This document shows positions 19,381-29,120 of a stretch of DNA of 64,000 nt, piece by piece. Below the pieces are notes generated by a model. That model was not told where the DNA came from. It saw only the letters and a program-made list of their open reading frames with translations, and ran no database searches. Position numbers and translations under genes: made by a program. Within the stretch, counting starts at the first letter, position 1. Each line of letters starts with the position of its first letter. This DNA comes from Rhizobium vallis (GTDB lineage: Bacteria > Pseudomonadota > Alphaproteobacteria > Rhizobiales > Rhizobiaceae), in the NCBI RefSeq assembly GCF_003985155.1, contig NZ_ML133686.1:838001-902000 (forward strand), written 5' to 3'.

Positions 19381-20283
19381 TCAGCTCTCCAACGCCCGCG
19401 GACGCAGCCAGCGCGGCGTCCAGCCGAGATTCATGCCGGCGGCGGCAAGCAGGATGATCGCCGCACCTGCGATCTGCATCGGCTGCAGCGCATGGCCGAA
19501 GGCCAGCCGGTCGACGACGATCGCAGCGATCGGATAGATGAAGGAGAGGGCGCCGGTGAGATGCGTCGGTAGCCTCTGGATCGCGCCGTAGAGCAGCACA
19601 TACATCAACCCGGTATGGACGACGCCAACGGTCACCAGGATCGCCCAGCGTCCTGCATCTTGCGGCGGATTTGAAAAGTCGGTCATCGGCGCCAGCATCA
19701 GCATGCCGGTTGCGACCTGGATGAGCGCGATCAGATGTGGCGGCGTGCCTTTCAGCCATTTCGCGGCAAGGGCGGCGAGCGCGTAGAAGAAGGCGGCACC
19801 GAGCGCCATCAGGATGCCGAGGCCGTAACCATCCGATGCCGCACCGCCTGCCTCCGGTTTTGCCTCGACGATGGCAATCATGCCGGCGAAGGAGAGTGTC
19901 AGCCAGAACAGCTTGGTGGCGGTGATCTTCTCGCCGAGCACGAGCGCGCCGAGCACGAGCAGCATGAAAGGCTGGGTGTTATAAACAGTCGTCGCGATCG
20001 AGATCGTCGCATGCGAATAGGAGGCAAACAGCAACAGCCAGTTCAAGACGATGGCGACGCCGCCGAAAACGGCGATGCCGAAGGCGCGCAGCGTGATGAT
20101 GCCGGGCCGCAGCAGCCCGAGAGCGCCGCAGATGACAAGCAAGGTGAGCGCGCCGAACAGGCAGCGCCAGAAGACCACGCCGCTGACAGGCTGGCCCGAC
20201 ATGACGACGAACCAGCCGATTGTCCCCGAGATCAGCATTGCTGCCGTCATTTCCGCCGTGCCCCGTCTGATGTCGCTGCTCAT
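19381..20283 (-). CDS. EamA/DMT-family transporter
   Basis: 300 residues, ten predicted helices in two EamA repeats (MLISGTIGWFVVMSGQPVS... and a second unit around GILMALGAAFFYALAALAAKW). The start is ATG at 20283 with GGAGG 6 nt upstream; the longer open frame overlaps the regulator gene. The family exports amino acids and related metabolites. Divergent from an Lrp-type gene 106 bp away, which probably controls it. Confidence 0.88.
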   Translation of the reverse strand: MSSDIRRGTAEMTAAMLISGTIGWFVVMSGQPVSGVVFWRCLFGALTLLVICGALGLLRPGIITLRAFGIAVFGGVAIVLNWLLLFASYSHATISIATTVYNTQPFMLLVLGALVLGEKITATKLFWLTLSFAGMIAIVEAKPEAGGAASDGYGLGILMALGAAFFYALAALAAKWLKGTPPHLIALIQVATGMLMLAPMTDFSNPPQDAGRWAILVTVGVVHTGLMYVLLYGAIQRLPTHLTGALSFIYPIAAIVVDRLAFGHALQPMQIAGAAIILLAAAGMNLGWTPRWLRPRALES

Positions 20284-20389
20284 GATAGCCTCCGCTTTCG
20301 ATGATAAGAGAATATTGCGACAGGAAACGACTTTATATAAGGATAAAAAGGAAAGAGGTCGAAAGTTCCTAATTATATGAGGTAAATGG

Positions 20390-20860
20390 ATGTCGGTGTC
20401 TAATGATGTGCAATTGCTCGATGAAATCGACCAAGCCATTTTGGAGGCGCTGGCCGGCAATGCGCGGATCTCGCTGAAGGAGCTGGCACAGCAGGTCGGT
20501 CTGTCTTCACCGAGTGCGGCCGAGCGTCTGCGCCGGTTGGAGGAGCGTGGCGTCATCAAGGCCTTCACCATCGATCTCGATCCGGCCGCCGTCGGTTACC
20601 CCCTGCAGGCGATCGTGCGCGTGCGCCCGCTGCCGGGACAGCTGCACATCGTCGAGCGCATCATCCAGGACATTCCTGAAATCGTCGAGTGCGACAAGGT
20701 GACGGGCGAGGATTGCTTCATTGCCCGCCTGGTCATCCGTTCGATGGCCGAACTTGACGGTCTCCTCGACCGGGTTGCCGAAAGGGCGGAGACCAACACC
20801 TCGATGATCAAAGCCTCGCCCGTCAAGCGCCGCCTGCCGCCGCTTTCACGGAAAAGGTGA
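20390..20860 (+). CDS. Lrp/AsnC-family regulator of the adjacent exporter
   Basis: 156 residues: HTH LKELAQQVGLSSPSAAERLRRLE at 25-47, then an RAM/ligand domain ending in ASPVKRRLPP. Such regulators bind an amino acid and act on a divergent neighbour; here the neighbour is the EamA exporter, and the AT-rich gap 20284-20389 is the likely binding site. Which amino acid is unknown. Confidence 0.9.
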   Translation: MSVSNDVQLLDEIDQAILEALAGNARISLKELAQQVGLSSPSAAERLRRLEERGVIKAFTIDLDPAAVGYPLQAIVRVRPLPGQLHIVERIIQDIPEIVECDKVTGEDCFIARLVIRSMAELDGLLDRVAERAETNTSMIKASPVKRRLPPLSRKR

Positions 20861-20876
20861 AGTCGACGAAACGGGG

Positions 20877-21776
20877 CTAAAAATCTGCCATCGGTGAGAG
20901 CATCGCCGAAAAATTCGGGGTGGTATTGCCGAGCCCGCGCAGCATCAATCTGGTGCCGCTTTCGAACGGCTGCGGGACACCCACCCAGCCGAGCTTGTCA
21001 GGACGGAAAAGCACCTCGACGGAAGCGGACGTGATTTCCAACCCGCCGAGGATTGCTGCAAGCGGCGGTATCTCCGCCGCCACCACGTCGAGAAGGCTGA
21101 AGCGGCCCGCCTCGTCGATCTTCCAGGCGATCACTGCCTGCCGGTCCTCCAGGAAGCTGATGCGGACATCGGGATCGAGCTGCGTGTTGATCAGAAACAT
21201 CGCCGCATTGGCAATCACAGCTAGCGCCGTCGACACCGGGCTTCGCGCTTTCAGCAGCGATTGCAGCAGCGCAAGATCATCCGCCTTTGCAGGCGTAAGC
21301 GACCGGGCGCGTGAGGTCGAAGTCGAAGGGGCGGGTGCCGCTCCCTCGTATCGGTACAGCGGTAGTGCGCGAAAACCATAGGGTTCGTAGAGCGACGGCT
21401 TGTCGGTATAGAGGATGACGGCTTCAAAGCCTTGCCGATCGCACCAGTCGAGCGCCTTCACCGTCAAATCGCGATAGAGGCCACGGCCGCGCCATGGCGG
21501 CCGCACCGCGCCGGATTGCAGCCCGGCGGCATGGACGCGCCGGCCGTTGATGACGAAGGGCAGCGCAAAGGCCGAGATATTGGCCGCAAGCTCGCCCTCG
21601 GCATCGAACCAGCCGAAGGGCATGCTGGTGGGATCAGGGCCGCCAAGCTGCTGCAGCGGACCGATATCAATGCCGAAAATATCTTGGAGCAGGCAGACCA
21701 GTGCTGCCCAGCCGGCGGGATCGCCGAAGTAATCCTGCCGGAAGGTCAGCCCAGCACTGTCGAGGTGCCGCGTCAT
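20877..21776 (-). CDS. GNAT-family N-acetyltransferase
   Basis: 299 residues. Acetyl-CoA motif A is seen as LQSGAVRPPWRGRGLYRDL, followed by ILYTDKPSLYEPYGF, as in Eis-like two-domain acetyltransferases. The C-terminal half would be the second, inactive domain. Its ATG overlaps the dut stop by one base (TGATG), so translation is coupled. The acceptor is unknown. Confidence 0.8.
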   Translation of the reverse strand: MTRHLDSAGLTFRQDYFGDPAGWAALVCLLQDIFGIDIGPLQQLGGPDPTSMPFGWFDAEGELAANISAFALPFVINGRRVHAAGLQSGAVRPPWRGRGLYRDLTVKALDWCDRQGFEAVILYTDKPSLYEPYGFRALPLYRYEGAAPAPSTSTSRARSLTPAKADDLALLQSLLKARSPVSTALAVIANAAMFLINTQLDPDVRISFLEDRQAVIAWKIDEAGRFSLLDVVAAEIPPLAAILGGLEITSASVEVLFRPDKLGWVGVPQPFESGTRLMLRGLGNTTPNFSAMLSPMADF

Positions 21777-22246
21777 CAGACGCCGGTGGAGCCGAAGCCG
21801 CCTGCGCCGCGTGTGGTCTCGCTTGCCTCGGTGATTTCGGCGATCCGTGCCTGGGTCACCGGCGCAATCACCATCTGGGCGATGCGCATGCCGCGCGAAA
21901 TGACGAAAGGTTCCTCGCCGAGATTGGCGAGCAACACCTTCACTTCGCCGCGATAGTCGCTGTCGACGGTGCCCGGCGAATTCAGGCAGGTGATGCCGTT
22001 CTTGAAGGCTAGACCGGAGCGCGGCCGTATCTGTCCCTCGAAATGCTCGGGGATCTCGAAGATGAAACCGGTCGGCACCAGCGCCCGCTTGCCGGGCAGA
22101 AGCGTCAGCGGGGCCGCCTCGTCGACGGCGGCGCGCAGGTCCATGCCGGCCGCTCCCTTGCTTTCATAGGCTGGCAGGTCGAGGCCTTCGCCATTGGCTA
22201 AGCGGATGAGGTTCAGCGTCGGGCGCGTATCGTGATGAATGGTCAT
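21776..22246 (-). CDS. dut: dUTP diphosphatase
   Basis: Hydrolyses dUTP to dUMP, keeping uracil out of DNA and feeding dTMP synthesis. 156 residues with the five trimeric-dUTPase motifs, including [25 protein letters not shown] and the C-terminal [10 protein letters not shown] arm. In other rhizobia dut follows coaBC closely; here coaBC is 10 kb away. Confidence 0.96.
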   Translation of the reverse strand: MTIHHDTRPTLNLIRLANGEGLDLPAYESKGAAGMDLRAAVDEAAPLTLLPGKRALVPTGFIFEIPEHFEGQIRPRSGLAFKNGITCLNSPGTVDSDYRGEVKVLLANLGEEPFVISRGMRIAQMVIAPVTQARIAEITEASETTRGAGGFGSTGV

Positions 22247-22336
22247 GACCCATTACTTTGCACGTGAAAGGGCAAGGTCAATTGCAAAGCGGGGCTTTAG
22301 TCGCTAGTTAAGCGGCAATTCCACAGGATTCACATT

Positions 22337-23920
22337 ATGGCCGAAAGTCTCGCCGAGGCGGTCTCCCGCCGCCGCACATTCGCTATTATCGCCCACCCGG
22401 ACGCCGGGAAGACGACGCTCACCGAAAAGCTGCTGCTGTTCGGCGGCGCCATTCAGCTTGCCGGCGAAGTCAAGGCGAAGAAGGATCGTATGCAGACGCG
22501 TTCCGACTGGATGAAGATCGAGCGCGAACGCGGCATCTCCGTCGTCACCTCGGTGATGACCTTTGAATATAACGACAATGTCTTCAACATTCTCGACACG
22601 CCGGGTCACGAGGATTTTGCCGACGACACCTATCGCACGCTGACCGCCGTCGACGCCGCCGTCATGGTCATCGACGCCGCCAAGGGCATCGAGCCGCGCA
22701 CGCTGAAGCTTTTCGAAGTCTGCCGCATGCGCGATATCCCGATCATCACCTTCATCAACAAGATGGACCGCGAGAGCCGCGATCCCTTCGAGATCCTCGA
22801 TGAGGTGGAAGAGAAGCTGGCGCTCGATACCGCGCCGATCACCTGGCCGATCGGCCGCTCGAAGACTTTCTGTGGTTCCTACAATATTGCCGCCAACACC
22901 GTGCGCGGGTCGGATACCGAAGTCGAGGGAACGCCGGTCAACGGCCCCCAGAGCGTTGCCGGCAGGCTGCCGGAAAACGAGCGCCAGGTCTTCGTCGAGG
23001 AGACCGAGTTGGCGATCGAGGCCTGCCGACCCTTCGACCGCCAGGCCTTCCTGGAAGGCCATATGACGCCTGTCTTTTTCGGCTCGGCCCTGCGCAATTA
23101 CGGCGTTCGCGATCTCATCAATGCGCTCGGCGATTTTGCGCCGCCGCCGCGTGATCAGGTCGCGGATACCAGGACCGTGCATGCGACCGACGACAAGATG
23201 ACGGCCTTCGTCTTCAAGATCCAGGCCAATATGGACCCCAACCACCGCGACCGCATCGCCTTTGCCCGCATCTGCTCCGGCAAGCTGGAGCGCGGCATGA
23301 AGGCAAGGCTTGCCCGCACCGGCAAGCAGCTCGGCCTGACGGCGCCGCAGTTCTTCTTCGCCTCGCAGCGCCAGCTCGCCGACACCGCCTATGCCGGCGA
23401 TGTCGTCGGCATTCCCAACCACGGGACGCTGAGGATCGGCGATACGCTGACCGAAGGGGAATCGCTGGTTTTCCAGGGCGTGCCGAACTTCTCGCCGGAA
23501 ATTCTGCGCCGCGTGCGTCTCGAAGACGCGATGAAGGCGAAGAAACTCAAGGAAGCCCTGCAGCAGATGGCCGAGGAAGGCGTCGTCCAGCTCTTTTCGC
23601 CGGAAGACGGCTCACCGGCGATCGTCGGCGTCGTCGGCGCCCTGCAGCTCGACGTGCTGAAGGAGCGGCTGATGGCCGAATACGGCCTGCCGGTCTCCTT
23701 CGAAATGTCGCGTTTCTCCGTCTGCCGCTGGATCTCGGCCGATCAGGCAGCGGATCTCGACAAGTTCCTCACCGTCAAGCGCGGCGATATCGCCCGCGAT
23801 CTCGACGGCGATCCGGTCTTCCTCGCCCAGGACGGCTTCTCGCTGCGCTACGAGGCCGAACGTTATCCGGCTATCAAGATGGTCGCCATCAAAGAATATC
23901 ACGCCGCCAAGGCGGCGTGA
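22337..23920 (+). CDS. prfC: Peptide chain release factor 3
   Basis: 527-residue translational GTPase that recycles RF1/RF2 after termination. G motifs: AHPDAGKTTLTE (G1), GISVVTS (G2), DTPGHEDF (G3), NKMDRE (G4). Domains II and III follow at normal length. A 9-bp perfect hairpin (CACGCCGCC with its complement) covers the last codons and stop. Confidence 0.96.
   Translation: MAESLAEAVSRRRTFAIIAHPDAGKTTLTEKLLLFGGAIQLAGEVKAKKDRMQTRSDWMKIERERGISVVTSVMTFEYNDNVFNILDTPGHEDFADDTYRTLTAVDAAVMVIDAAKGIEPRTLKLFEVCRMRDIPIITFINKMDRESRDPFEILDEVEEKLALDTAPITWPIGRSKTFCGSYNIAANTVRGSDTEVEGTPVNGPQSVAGRLPENERQVFVEETELAIEACRPFDRQAFLEGHMTPVFFGSALRNYGVRDLINALGDFAPPPRDQVADTRTVHATDDKMTAFVFKIQANMDPNHRDRIAFARICSGKLERGMKARLARTGKQLGLTAPQFFFASQRQLADTAYAGDVVGIPNHGTLRIGDTLTEGESLVFQGVPNFSPEILRRVRLEDAMKAKKLKEALQQMAEEGVVQLFSPEDGSPAIVGVVGALQLDVLKERLMAEYGLPVSFEMSRFSVCRWISADQAADLDKFLTVKRGDIARDLDGDPVFLAQDGFSLRYEAERYPAIKMVAIKEYHAAKAA
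23900..23919 (+). terminator. Hairpin embedded in the end of prfC
   Basis: 9-bp perfect stem (23900-23908, 23911-23919) with a 2-nt loop, coding for the last His-Ala-Ala-Lys-Ala-Ala and running into the TGA. It may serve as a terminator between convergent prfC and the Rid gene. The tiny loop is unfavourable and there is no T-run. Confidence 0.35.
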
Positions 23921-23936
23921 CGGCCGATTTTTCCGA

Positions 23937-24323
23937 TCATCCGGCGGCGATGATCTCGATCTCCACGAGCCAGTCGTCGCGCAGCGTTTCGACGATGATG
24001 GCCGTGGTCGGCACGGGGCGGCCGTTCAGCGCCCGAAGACGGGCATTCTGGTTGACCTCCACAAAGGCGCCGTCGCGGAGATAACTCGTCAGCCGGACGA
24101 TATTGTCCACCGTCATATCAGCCGAGGCGAGGATGGTGGGCAGATTGGACCAGATTAGCTCCAGTTGTCCTTCCAGATCGGGTGCCGCCATTCTCTGTTG
24201 ATCGAGACCCATCGTGCCGCTGACGAAGAGCAGCCTCGAGGGATGTCTGACCTCCAGCGCATGGACGTAATCTGGGCTCGCCGGATAGATCCCGTTTGCC
24301 GGATTGCGCTCGATCATCTCCAT
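23937..24323 (-). CDS. Rid-family protein without the catalytic arginine
   Basis: 128 residues of the RidA/YjgF/UK114 trimeric fold (LFVSGTMGLD, SNLPTILASADMTVDNIVRLTSYL). In RidA, an arginine in P-A-R-S/T is essential for deaminating reactive enamines. Here the segment reads GRPVPTTAII, so position 105 is Pro. It therefore belongs to another Rid subgroup and probably does not act as a standard 2-aminoacrylate deaminase. Divergent from an Lrp-type regulator. Confidence 0.85.
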   Translation of the reverse strand: MEMIERNPANGIYPASPDYVHALEVRHPSRLLFVSGTMGLDQQRMAAPDLEGQLELIWSNLPTILASADMTVDNIVRLTSYLRDGAFVEVNQNARLRALNGRPVPTTAIIVETLRDDWLVEIEIIAAG

Positions 24324-24405
24324 AAGATTTCCCCTTTCTCCGAATATTCTGTTGAAGAAGGCCAGTATCGGCGATTATTTTTCGGCAGGAAGAGGAGTTT
24401 ACCGA

Positions 24406-24933
24406 ATGGCGAAAAATACAGAGGATGTTCGGCAAAGGCGCCCGCCACAGCCGGCCATTGATGCATTCGACCGAAAAATATTAGCCGCACTCGCCGCCGA
24501 CAGCAGCCAGAGTTATGCCAGGCTCGGTGAGGTGGTCGGCCTGTCTGCGCCGGCCGTGCATGAGCGCGTGCGCCGCCTCAGACAATCCGGTACGATCAAG
24601 GGCGTGCATGCCGCACTCGATGGCGCGGCGCTTGGCAAACCGCTGCTTGCCTTCGTGCATGTGGAGGCGGCCGGCTGGGGCAAGAGCGAACGACTGATGC
24701 AAGTGCTGCGTTTTCCCGAGGTCGAGGAGATGCATTCGGTTGCGGGCGACGCCAGCGTGCTCTTCAAGGTCCGCATGGCCAGCCCCCAGGCACTGGAGGC
24801 TTTGCTCTCGCAGATCCACGCCGTTCCCGGCGTCACCGGCACCCGCAGCTACATCGCCCTTTCCACCTATCTGGAGCGTCCGGTGCAAGCAGGCGTCACC
24901 GAGAGCTGGCCTGACATGCCTTTGCCGGAATAG
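24406..24933 (+). CDS. Lrp/AsnC-family regulator, partner of the Rid gene
   Basis: 175 residues: HTH SYARLGEVVGLSAPAVHERVRRLRQ and a ligand-binding domain. The start chosen is ATG at 24406 with GAGGAG 8 nt upstream, not the longer frame. Divergent from the Rid gene across 82 AT-rich bases that include GAATATTC. The arrangement suggests an amino-acid-responsive switch for the Rid gene. Confidence 0.88.
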   Translation: MAKNTEDVRQRRPPQPAIDAFDRKILAALAADSSQSYARLGEVVGLSAPAVHERVRRLRQSGTIKGVHAALDGAALGKPLLAFVHVEAAGWGKSERLMQVLRFPEVEEMHSVAGDASVLFKVRMASPQALEALLSQIHAVPGVTGTRSYIALSTYLERPVQAGVTESWPDMPLPE

Positions 24934-25023
24934 GCTCGATAGAGAGGTCACGAGCGGGATATTTCATAAAATATATCGCTATGGCATAGTCCAGCCGATT
25001 CCCGGTTTGAACGAGGAAAAGCA

Positions 25024-25515
25024 ATGGTCCGCGAGAACGAGATTCGCGAAAACGAAGTGGCGATGGAATTGCCGGAACCGAGGGATGCCGGTCTCGTCTT
25101 TATCGGCCGTATCGCCACGCCCTGGACATCCCGGTTGGAGACCCCGCGTCAGGGCCGCCATGACGGTCCGGTCTGCCGGATCGAGATATTCGCGCCCTGG
25201 ATCCCGGCGCTGCAAGGTGTCGAGGCCTTTGAACGGCTGGAGGTCCTTTACTGGCTCGACCGTTCGCGGCGCGACCTGCTTCTGCAGAGCCCGGCGCGAA
25301 ACGGCAGGACGCACGGCACATTTTCTTTACGTTCGCCTGTCCGGCCCAATCCGATCGGTACCTCGATCGTCCGGCTCGAAGCGGTCGAAGACGCCGTCCT
25401 CCTTGTGCGCGGCCTCGATTGCCTCGACGGCACACCGCTTCTCGACCTGAAGCCGGATCGCACGCTCTTTACGCCGATCGCGCCCCCGCAGCCGGGCGAT
25501 TTCCAGACCGGCTGA
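25024..25515 (+). CDS. trmO: TrmO (TsaA/VirR) family tRNA methyltransferase
   Basis: 163 residues. IGRIATPW at the start, [15 protein letters not shown], which binds SAM in this beta-barrel family, and a closing [11 protein letters not shown]. coli TrmO N6-methylates t6A37 of tRNA-Thr. The protein lacks TrmO's C-terminal domain, as many homologues do, so the exact substrate is inferred. Single gene. Confidence 0.82.
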   Translation: MVRENEIRENEVAMELPEPRDAGLVFIGRIATPWTSRLETPRQGRHDGPVCRIEIFAPWIPALQGVEAFERLEVLYWLDRSRRDLLLQSPARNGRTHGTFSLRSPVRPNPIGTSIVRLEAVEDAVLLVRGLDCLDGTPLLDLKPDRTLFTPIAPPQPGDFQTG

Positions 25516-25532
25516 GGCGGCAACGGCAATAC

Positions 25533-25742
25533 TCAATCGACCGCGACCATAACATCGGAAGCCTTGATGACGGCATAGGCATCCGAACCCACCGCAAGGC
25601 CGAGTTCGTCCACCGCCTCGTTGGTGATCGAGGCCGTGACGATCGCGCCGTTGCCGATTTCGATGCGGATATGAGCCGTCGTGGCTCCCTTCACGACGTC
25701 GACGACTTTGCCCTTGATGCGGTTGCGCGCGCTAATTCTCAT
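25533..25742 (-). CDS. Mop-type molybdopterin/molybdate-binding TOBE protein
   Basis: 69 residues, one TOBE/Mop domain: SARNRIKGKVVDVVKGATTAHIRIEI... and VIKASDVMVAVD. Such free Mop domains oligomerise and bind molybdate or tungstate as storage or buffering proteins. No molybdate transporter is nearby. Confidence 0.9.
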   Translation of the reverse strand: MRISARNRIKGKVVDVVKGATTAHIRIEIGNGAIVTASITNEAVDELGLAVGSDAYAVIKASDVMVAVD

Positions 25743-25769
25743 GAACCTCTCCTGATCTCCGTTGTGCCG

Positions 25770-26171
25770 CTAGTCCTCGCCGTCGAATCGCGGCAGTGAC
25801 TCGATACTCTTTACCCAAGGCAAGGCCGATCGGCACCATATCTGTTTCTTCGGGGTCAGGTCCTGCCGCTGGTCGATGCCGCCGAGGCGGATGCCGATTG
25901 CGCCGCCACTGTCGTTCGTGCGGTAAAGCGGCGATCCGCAATTCGGGCAAAAGAACTGCCGGCTGAGACCGCCGCTGTCGCCATATTTCGTGTAGGCTCT
26001 CGGCTCGCCGGCAATGAGGTTGAAACTTGCCGGCCGCGCTGGCGCGGTGACGCGATAGGCGGAGCCCGTCAATCGCTGGCAATCGGTGCAGTGGCAGATC
26101 GAGACGCGCTCCGGATCGATTTCCGCCTGATAGCGGATCGCCCCGCAATGGCATCCTCCCGTGATATGCAT
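25770..26171 (-). CDS. GFA-family zinc protein (Mss4-like)
   Basis: 133 residues. Zinc ligands GGCHCG (residues 5-10), CHCTDCQ and FCPNCGSP fit the glutathione-dependent formaldehyde-activating (GFA) fold. The start at 26171 has GAGG 8 nt upstream; an ATG two codons earlier (26177) is also possible. It starts just past the peptidase stop, so probably one transcript. The GFA name does not prove formaldehyde activity. Confidence 0.88.
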   Translation of the reverse strand: MHITGGCHCGAIRYQAEIDPERVSICHCTDCQRLTGSAYRVTAPARPASFNLIAGEPRAYTKYGDSGGLSRQFFCPNCGSPLYRTNDSGGAIGIRLGGIDQRQDLTPKKQIWCRSALPWVKSIESLPRFDGED

Positions 26172-26181
26172 CGGCATTTCC

Positions 26182-27714
26182 TCACTCCGCCGGCTGCGCG
26201 GCCGGGTGTGCTGCGTAGAAGGCCTTCGCATCCGCCGTGAAGGCGGCCCGCTGATCGGCTTTCGTATAGAACATGTGCCCGCCGCGATAGAGTTCCAGCC
26301 TGACGCGGCCGCCGGCGAGCGAGGGCGGCAGATGGTCGACCACATAGCGGCTAACGCTGTAGGGCGTCACCAGGTCGCTGTAGCCATGCGCGATCAAGAG
26401 ATGGAAAGCAGAGTTTGAGGCGAGCAGCTGCCTGATATCGTCGGTGGCGCTTGCCTGGAAACGCGATCCGCCGCCGCGTCCGCCGCCCCATTCCCAGCGC
26501 CGGCTGATATCGCCTTCGAGCAGCGTATAGGTCATCTCCGTCTTGAAGCCGAGCTGGTTGCGGGCATAGTCGGCAAAGGCGCCGCCATAGGCACGGGTGA
26601 AGCCGTCGAGGATGGCGTCGTCGCCGCGATCGTAATCGGATTCCGGATAGGGATCGGGTGAGGCAAAAGAGGCGTCGTAGGGGCTCCTCACCTCACCCTT
26701 GCCGGCGTCCGCATGTTTGACGAAGGAATTGCCTGGGAAGCCGCGATTGCGGGTGATGATATCCTGGGGAATGCCGGTCAGTCTGGAAATCCTGCTGTAG
26801 AAGGCGTCGGCATCGGCGCCGGTCGGCGGTGCCCCGGCAAGCGTTGTGAGATAGTCGCCGAGCGCGAAGGCCTCGGCCTGCTTCTGCTTCTGTTCGTCAA
26901 ATGCGTTCTCCCGGTCGAGCTCGGCCGCGGCCAGCGACGGCAATTCCAGTGCCGCGCCGAGAGCGAACTGGTCGGCATCGAACATCAATTGGCCTTCAAG
27001 CAACGGGGAAAGCATCACCGCGCCGGCGATGATGATTCCCTGGCTTTCCTGCAGCACCGAGGCGACCTTGGCCGCGCGGAAGCCACCATAACTTTCACCG
27101 AGAAGATATTTCGGCGAGTTGGAGCGGTTGTTATGAGCGACATAGAGTGCAATCGCCTTGGCAATGCTCTGAGCGTCGGCATTGACGTTGTAATAGTTGG
27201 AGGCGTCGTCGGCCTTCACCGTCCGGCTCCAGCCGGTGCCGATCGGATCGATCAGCACGAGATCGGTGAAATCGAGCCAGCTTTGCGTGTTATCGACGAG
27301 CTTCGCATTGGCTCCGTCGCGCCCCTCCGGCCCGAAATCGAGCACCTTCGGTCCTACTAGCCCGAGATGGAGGAAGGCGGACGCCGCACCTGGCCCACCG
27401 TTGAAGGCGAAGGTCAGAGGTCGGTTCGCCCCGCCATTCCGGGCGACATAGGCGGTGTAGAAGATCGCTCCGGACTGCGCGCCGTCCTGGCCGAAAAGGT
27501 CAAGCGTGCCGGCAGTTGCTGTATAGGCGATCTTCCGGTCGCCGATCATCAGCTCATGCTCGGTGACGGAATCGGCCGGCAGCAGCTTCAGCACGCCGTC
27601 GCGCGTGCTGCTCCCAACAGTCACCCCGGGTGCGCTGCTTTCCTGTGCCATGGAAAGGGCAGGGGCGAACATTACTGCAAGTACGGTAAGCAGAAACAGG
27701 GTTCTTATGCGCAA
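26182..27714 (-). CDS. S10-family serine carboxypeptidase-like peptidase, secreted
   Basis: 510 residues. A signal peptide (RIRTLFLLTVLAVMFAPALSMAQ) follows a TTG start at 27714, chosen because GGAGGAG lies 5 nt upstream; no ATG fits as well. Oxyanion region NGGPGAAS, nucleophile GESYGGF, Asp in HGYSDLVTP and His in YRGGHMFY form the S10 triad. Likely periplasmic, removing C-terminal residues from peptides. The GFA gene follows within 11 bases. Confidence 0.88.
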   Translation of the reverse strand: MRIRTLFLLTVLAVMFAPALSMAQESSAPGVTVGSSTRDGVLKLLPADSVTEHELMIGDRKIAYTATAGTLDLFGQDGAQSGAIFYTAYVARNGGANRPLTFAFNGGPGAASAFLHLGLVGPKVLDFGPEGRDGANAKLVDNTQSWLDFTDLVLIDPIGTGWSRTVKADDASNYYNVNADAQSIAKAIALYVAHNNRSNSPKYLLGESYGGFRAAKVASVLQESQGIIIAGAVMLSPLLEGQLMFDADQFALGAALELPSLAAAELDRENAFDEQKQKQAEAFALGDYLTTLAGAPPTGADADAFYSRISRLTGIPQDIITRNRGFPGNSFVKHADAGKGEVRSPYDASFASPDPYPESDYDRGDDAILDGFTRAYGGAFADYARNQLGFKTEMTYTLLEGDISRRWEWGGGRGGGSRFQASATDDIRQLLASNSAFHLLIAHGYSDLVTPYSVSRYVVDHLPPSLAGGRVRLELYRGGHMFYTKADQRAAFTADAKAFYAAHPAAQPAE

Positions 27715-27827
27715 GATGTCTCCTCCGGCGGTCGGGAATGAGAGGCTGAGATAGCGTAGCATCCGCGGCTGGCGACAGGCATCAAGAGAAGGTGATGGGC
27801 GGTGAACGGGCGAACAAGCGAGACGGC

Positions 27828-29120
27828 TCAGCCGGCCTTCTCAATGGCGTGGACATTGATCTCGACCGCCCGGCCGGCCCTCCAGCCATTGATCGCCGCT
27901 CCGAGCCCGAGTGCCACGAAGAGGACGGCGCACCAGGAAAAACTTCCGGTCCAGCCCCTGATGAGGCCGACGACGAGCGGGCCGATGGCGGCAAGGAGGT
28001 AGCCGACGCATTGCGCCATGCCGGAAAGGTGGGCGGCGACATCGGGATCGCGCGAGCGCAGCACGATCGTCGTCATGGCCGCGGCGATCAGCCCGCCCTG
28101 GCCGATGCCCTGCAGCACCGCCCACAGCCAGACCGTCGAAAGCGGCGCGAAGAGCAGGCCGAGCAGGGCGATGACGGCGATGCCGCAGAGGCTGGCATTG
28201 ATCAGCCGCTGGTCGCGGCCGCGCACGGCGATATGCGGCACGATGAGACAGGATGCGGCCTGCACCATCACCGAGAGCGAAACGATCGCCCCGGCGGTGA
28301 CGCCGTCGAGCCCGCGTTCGCGCAGGATCGGAACAAGCCAGCCGAAGACGCAATAGGCAAGGGCGGATTGCAGTCCCATGAACAGCGTGACCTGCCAGGC
28401 AAGCCGATCCCGCCAGAGGCCTTTGACGTGGAAACCGTTTCGTCTTGCCTGGCTACGGCTGCGAAGAACCTGCGGCAGCCAGAGCAGGCTGACGATCAGC
28501 GCGGGAAGCGCCCAGATGGCAAGCGCGCCCGCCAGAGAACCGCCGAGCGCATGTTCGATCGGTAGCGTCAGCCCGGCCGCACTTGCCGCACCCGCGCAGA
28601 GCGCCATCGTGTAGAAGCCGGTCATCAGCGCGGCACGCGTGGGAAAGTCCCGTTTCACCAGCCCCGGGAGTAGCACGTTGGCGATGGCGATGCAGGCGCC
28701 GGCAAGCGCCGTGCCGATGAAGAGCAGCGGCACGGAGGACAGTCCGCGCAACGCAGTGCCGAGTGAGAGAAGCAGGAGAACGCAAAGCAACGTGCGCTCA
28801 GTGCCGAGGCGCTGGGCAAGACGAGGCGCAAGCGGCGAGAAGGCGCCGAGGCAGACGACCGGAAGCGTCGTCAGCAGGCTGGCGCCAAGAGCACTCAGGC
28901 CGAGTTCGGCGCGGATTTCCGGCAGGAGCGCCGAGGCGCTTGAGAAGACAGGGCGCAGGTTGAAGGCGATCAGCACCAGGCTCGCGCCGAGCAGGAAACG
29001 ATCCGCAGTTCCCCTGACCGGCGTTGCCTGCGGCGGCGGAAGGCTGCCGGCCTCGGCGTCGACAAGCAATTCATCGGCCGCCTCGAGCATGCTGGCGGCA
29101 TTGTTCGAGGGCGTGTTCAT
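27828..29120 (-). CDS. MFS transporter, CynX/NimT family
   Basis: 430 residues, twelve predicted helices, with ALVLIAFNLRPVFSSASALLPEI near the N-terminus and the family's PL-A-R-LG-ER segment. Relatives transport cyanate, nitroimidazoles or other small anions. The ATG overlaps the GntR stop by four bases (ATGA), so the regulator and transporter are made together. The substrate is unknown. Confidence 0.88.
   Translation of the reverse strand: MNTPSNNAASMLEAADELLVDAEAGSLPPPQATPVRGTADRFLLGASLVLIAFNLRPVFSSASALLPEIRAELGLSALGASLLTTLPVVCLGAFSPLAPRLAQRLGTERTLLCVLLLLSLGTALRGLSSVPLLFIGTALAGACIAIANVLLPGLVKRDFPTRAALMTGFYTMALCAGAASAAGLTLPIEHALGGSLAGALAIWALPALIVSLLWLPQVLRSRSQARRNGFHVKGLWRDRLAWQVTLFMGLQSALAYCVFGWLVPILRERGLDGVTAGAIVSLSVMVQAASCLIVPHIAVRGRDQRLINASLCGIAVIALLGLLFAPLSTVWLWAVLQGIGQGGLIAAAMTTIVLRSRDPDVAAHLSGMAQCVGYLLAAIGPLVVGLIRGWTGSFSWCAVLFVALGLGAAINGWRAGRAVEINVHAIEKAG

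Noticed and set aside
22304..23422. Long open frame antisense to prfC (372 codons)
   Set aside because: High-GC shadow; no recognisable domains and prfC on the other strand is complete.
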